Assembly: GCF_002252635.1 (NCBI RefSeq)
Contig: NZ_NQKX01000006.1
Location: forward strand, 62,001 to 126,000
Length of the DNA: 64,000 nt
Direction: 5' to 3'
Source: Synechococcus sp. MW101C3
GTDB lineage: Bacteria > Cyanobacteriota > Cyanobacteriia > PCC-6307 > Cyanobiaceae
Shown here: one piece after another, positions 61,609 through 64,000 of the stretch
Numbering within the stretch: position 1 is the stretch's first letter
Layout of the letters: each line of letters opens with the position of its first letter
Position numbers and translations under genes: made by a program
The notes under the pieces: generated by a model
What the model was told of the DNA's origin: nothing
Database searches by the model: none
The model's input: the letters and a program-made list of their open reading frames with translations, nothing else

Positions 61609-62734
61609 GTATGGGAGGTGTGGCTTGATGAGATCTGACTCATTCGGGTTGCACCAGGCGGATAGCTCTACTTCAGGCCTTCGATGGTGGTTCGAGTTCA
61701 ACTTCGATTCGAGTTGAGATGATCTTCCTGGAAATGCACAAGATGAGTAAGCCCCTGAGTTGGTTGGTCTCCAGGCTTTGTGTCAAACAGCTGAGTTTGC
61801 CGCGCGAAACCAGATAAGGATTGGGAGAGAGGGCTGTCCAGTTCTTGGGGAGATCCAGTTAGGCGTTGAGGCTCACAACAAGCTCAAGTGGCTGATGAGG
61901 ACGTTGACCAGCGCCCTCCGCAGTGGTCCGATCGTCATTGCCAAGCGTTCTGCAACAGTACTCTGATTCCAGCACGGCAGCTGAAGTTATACGCTGACTA
62001 CTTCACCTGGGCAGGCGTGGCCTTAGGCCTTCTCTTGTTTGTTTCCGTCAGGAGGAAGGTGTTGATCTTGGTCGGCTCTGCGGGAGGTGAATTGTGGGCC
62101 TGGATCTACGAACATTGTTTACCGTCGGGCCACGGTGGATTGGTGCGGCCGAATTGCCAACGGATCGTCCTGCTACTACCAGCGGATGGCGAGCGACCAG
62201 GTCTCATCGACCGAGTTGACATGACCATCAAGCTCTCGGTGGAGTTTGCCGAATGGATTCATCAAGTGATCACGCCGTAGCTGTTGCTTCTGCTCATCGG
62301 CATGAATGGACTGATCGGTTCAAGACCTCAGCGCGATGGGCTGGATCACAGTGGGAGCTGGTGGCGATCACCACAGGGGGCGCAGGGCGCGGCGGCCGCC
62401 GGCTAGTCGTTGGTGCCGTGCGCCTTCGGGTGCCCAGCCCCCCTGGCATGCCAGGTCTGTGCTCCAACCCTGGCAGCGACGGATGAGCAGGGCGATGCAG
62501 TTCACTTCGGCGGGATGATGGAGAGCGTGGTTGATGATGCTGCCATGCTGTTGCGTACGGGCAGCAAGACTTCGACAGTCCATTGGGGCCCGGCCTCGAT
62601 CGTCTGCTACTGATCGCCGTAGGCGCGAGGTCAAGTAGCTGCAAGCTCAAGAGTTCACTCGAGGTGGACCCAGTTGAGGCGCGTCCTAGAACCCTTTGGA
62701 TGAGGATGCTGGTAACCACGGATGGAGCATCGTC
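61609..62734. other. Low-GC region of about 1.1 kb with one weak reading frame
   Basis: A plus-strand frame across 61888-62280 contains ADYFTWAGVALGLLLFVSVRRKVLILV, then NCQRIVLLLPADGERPGLIDRVDMTIKLSVEFAEWIHQVI, which look protein-like in parts. A start and family cannot be assigned; it could be an orphan or a remnant. The remaining sequence shows no supported gene. Confidence 0.35.
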
Positions 62735-63376
62735 GTGACACCGTCCCGCTGGTTCCGCGCATGGTTCAGTCATGCCTGGAGGGCCTGCTTGTTTCAGGCT
62801 GCCAGGCGAGAGGCTGCCTTTCTGAAGGGAAACTGTTGCCCTGCTGCCGCCGGTATTGCTTTCGCTCTGTGTCTGGTGCTTTCACCAGGTGAGGCTCCAG
62901 CCCGGCCCGACAAGGTCGTGGCGCTGCAGGGTCTCTGCTTCCGTTCCCCACGCGCCCTCTCTAGCCCCTTATCGGTGGGTCTCGATGCTGTGTCTGTGGT
63001 GCATCCGCCGGCAGCCGACGCGCAGAGCGAGCGCTTCAGCCTCACCGCTGTTCGCTTTCCGCTTGACGTCACCGATGCCAAGGCCGGCATGACCCCGGCC
63101 GAACTGCGTGCCTACGTGGCAACGGTGTTCCTCGCCGGCCAGGCCCATCAGGGAAGGCCGATTCAGCGCCACTTGCTGGAGCGCAGTGTTGAAGGGCTGG
63201 CCTTCTCCACCTCGATTCCCGCTCCTTCCTTCGCCGAGGTCTACGCCCTGCGGCTTCAGAATCGAGAAACGGTGGTGCTGGGCTTTAAGTTCCGCAGCGG
63301 CTGGCGCAATGAGGCTGGGAACCTGATCACTGCGATCGCTGGGAGCCTGCGGGAGTGCAACGTCAACCAGCCCTGA
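62735..63376 (+). CDS. Exported or membrane-anchored hypothetical protein, about 213 aa
   Basis: GTG start; a TTG at 62696 is the alternative. An N-terminal hydrophobic segment (CCPAAAGIAFALCLVLSPGEAPARP) is preceded by a basic-aromatic tract. The mature domain contains FSLTAVRFPLDVTDAKAGMTPAELRAYVATVFLAGQAHQGRPIQRHLLERSVEGLAFSTSIPAPSFAEVYALRL and ends FKFRSGWRNEAGNLITAIAGSLRECNVNQP. It looks like a periplasmic protein. Family not recognised. A convergent secreted-protein gene follows. Confidence 0.6.
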   Translation: MTPSRWFRAWFSHAWRACLFQAARREAAFLKGNCCPAAAGIAFALCLVLSPGEAPARPDKVVALQGLCFRSPRALSSPLSVGLDAVSVVHPPAADAQSERFSLTAVRFPLDVTDAKAGMTPAELRAYVATVFLAGQAHQGRPIQRHLLERSVEGLAFSTSIPAPSFAEVYALRLQNRETVVLGFKFRSGWRNEAGNLITAIAGSLRECNVNQP

Positions 63377-63383
63377 AGCTGAC

Positions 63384-63788
63384 TCAGCGCGTCTCACACC
63401 GCACCCGAAGCACTTCACCCTCCACCCCCGTGCTGACCAGCCGCAGGCGGTCTCCGCCCGGATCCAGGCTCAGCAGGCCGAGGTACAGCCAGGTACTGCC
63501 TTCCCCGGAGAGCGCGATGATCACGCCGATCCGATCGGGCCCCTCTCCCGCCACCGCTAGCACCGGCCCACTGCTCTCGTAGAAGCTGAGGCGATCGGCC
63601 TCGATGCGAAGCCACGACTCGTCGCTCTGCGTGGCAGTGCAGTGCCGCGCCTCTGCCATCCAGAGGCCCCGGAAGACTGCGGGGATGGCCCCGAGCCGCT
63701 CGGCGGCTTGCGCCGGAGGAGCGAGGGTGAGCCCCGCAGCCAGTCCGGCGATGAGTCCATTGAGAAGGTGCTGGGCGGTGGTCGTCAC
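63384..63788 (-). CDS. Exported hypothetical protein, 134 aa
   Basis: ATG start with signal peptide (LLNGLIAGLAAGLTLAPPAQAAE). The mature part is a compact beta domain: FRGLWMAEARHCTATQSDESWLRIEADRLSFYESSGPVLAVAGEGPDRIGVIIALSGEGSTWLYLGLLSLDPGGDRLRLVS. It has two cysteines likely to form a disulfide. Family not recognised. It ends 8 bases from the end of the convergent exported protein gene. Confidence 0.7.
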   Translation of the reverse strand: MTTTAQHLLNGLIAGLAAGLTLAPPAQAAERLGAIPAVFRGLWMAEARHCTATQSDESWLRIEADRLSFYESSGPVLAVAGEGPDRIGVIIALSGEGSTWLYLGLLSLDPGGDRLRLVSTGVEGEVLRVRCETR

Positions 63789-64000
63789 GGCTGTAGCCGG
63801 TGATCGAGCTTCTCAACAATGGCTGGATCACACCGCTCCAATGGCTGGTGCTGCCAATCTCCACATCAAGGCTGTGGAGGGTGCCTCGACACAAGCCGGG
63901 TGCTCCGCAACCGATGCATCTCTGAGATCTCCGTGACTGGTTTGGTTGAGGCCGCAGGAGCTTCACGCCCAGGCACTTGAACGGATGCTCTGGGTGCGGC

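Noticed and set aside
1-64000. CRISPR array, IS element or prophage
   Set aside because: No regularly spaced repeats of 24-40 bases, no transposase with terminal inverted repeats, and no phage structural or integrase gene was seen.

Overview
The window reads as chromosomal DNA of a high-GC picocyanobacterium of the Synechococcus/Cyanobium type. Evidence: a high-light-inducible protein gene (hli) with a plausible RpaB-type HLR1 site; a CpcS/CpeS-type phycobilin lyase; a long-form ThiE with an N-terminal extension; a cyanobacterial LexA with a LexA-box-like upstream site; a cluster of families typical of cyanobacteria (TIGR03792, DUF1517, DUF3122, DUF3598, DUF3611); and no sign of another host. 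No rRNA, CRISPR array, complete insertion sequence or prophage is visible. One tRNA, tRNA-Ala(GGC), is present.

Layout. 0-5.2 kb is a looser, lower-GC accessory stretch: a 5'-truncated QorB-type oxidoreductase, two orphan proteins, a DJ-1/PfpI protein, a BASS-family transporter with a structured leader, and a decayed HD-GYP gene. 5.2-12.5 kb holds mtnA, Coa1-like and secreted proteins, a methyltransferase, a quinone-oxidoreductase-like MDR protein and a two-domain aldolase/SDR enzyme. 12.6-17.3 kb is a core operon: era, CpcS-like lyase, trmD, ispF, TIGR03792 and larB. 17.4-21.8 kb carries thiE-thiS-DUF1517 and ribF on the minus strand plus a DUF3611 membrane protein. 21.75-26 kb has surE opposite pheS, then nadK, an atypical response regulator and a DUF192 protein, the last three joined by 4-nt overlaps.

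26.3-35.8 kb: cbiET on the minus strand, then a plus-strand run of a small protein, a GH116 glycosidase, DUF3122, ribD, mscS, a PGM1-like ATP-grasp peptide ligase and DUF427, with DUF3598 convergent. 36-42.3 kb: a fatty-acid desaturase, several small proteins, a rhomboid protease, a zinc-ribbon protein, a stand-alone Nif11-type leader-like peptide, a K+ channel and an SRAP (YedK/HMCES) protein. 42.4-48.8 kb: ftsH, argF, lexA, tRNA-Ala and an NhaP2-type antiporter. 49-55 kb has a metal-handling flavour: a CopD-family membrane protein, a DUF305 protein and a YHS-headed copper P-type ATPase interrupted by a frameshift.

55.3-57.6 kb contains the most interesting unit: cytochrome P450, hli and a 60-aa helical protein, closed by a strong terminator. 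A shrunken, mutated copy of the same three genes, in the same order, lies at about 60.97-61.61 kb. The stretch from 58.4 to 63.8 kb is lower in GC and mixes orphan secreted or membrane proteins, probable gene remnants and non-coding sequence, so it looks like a decaying accessory region.
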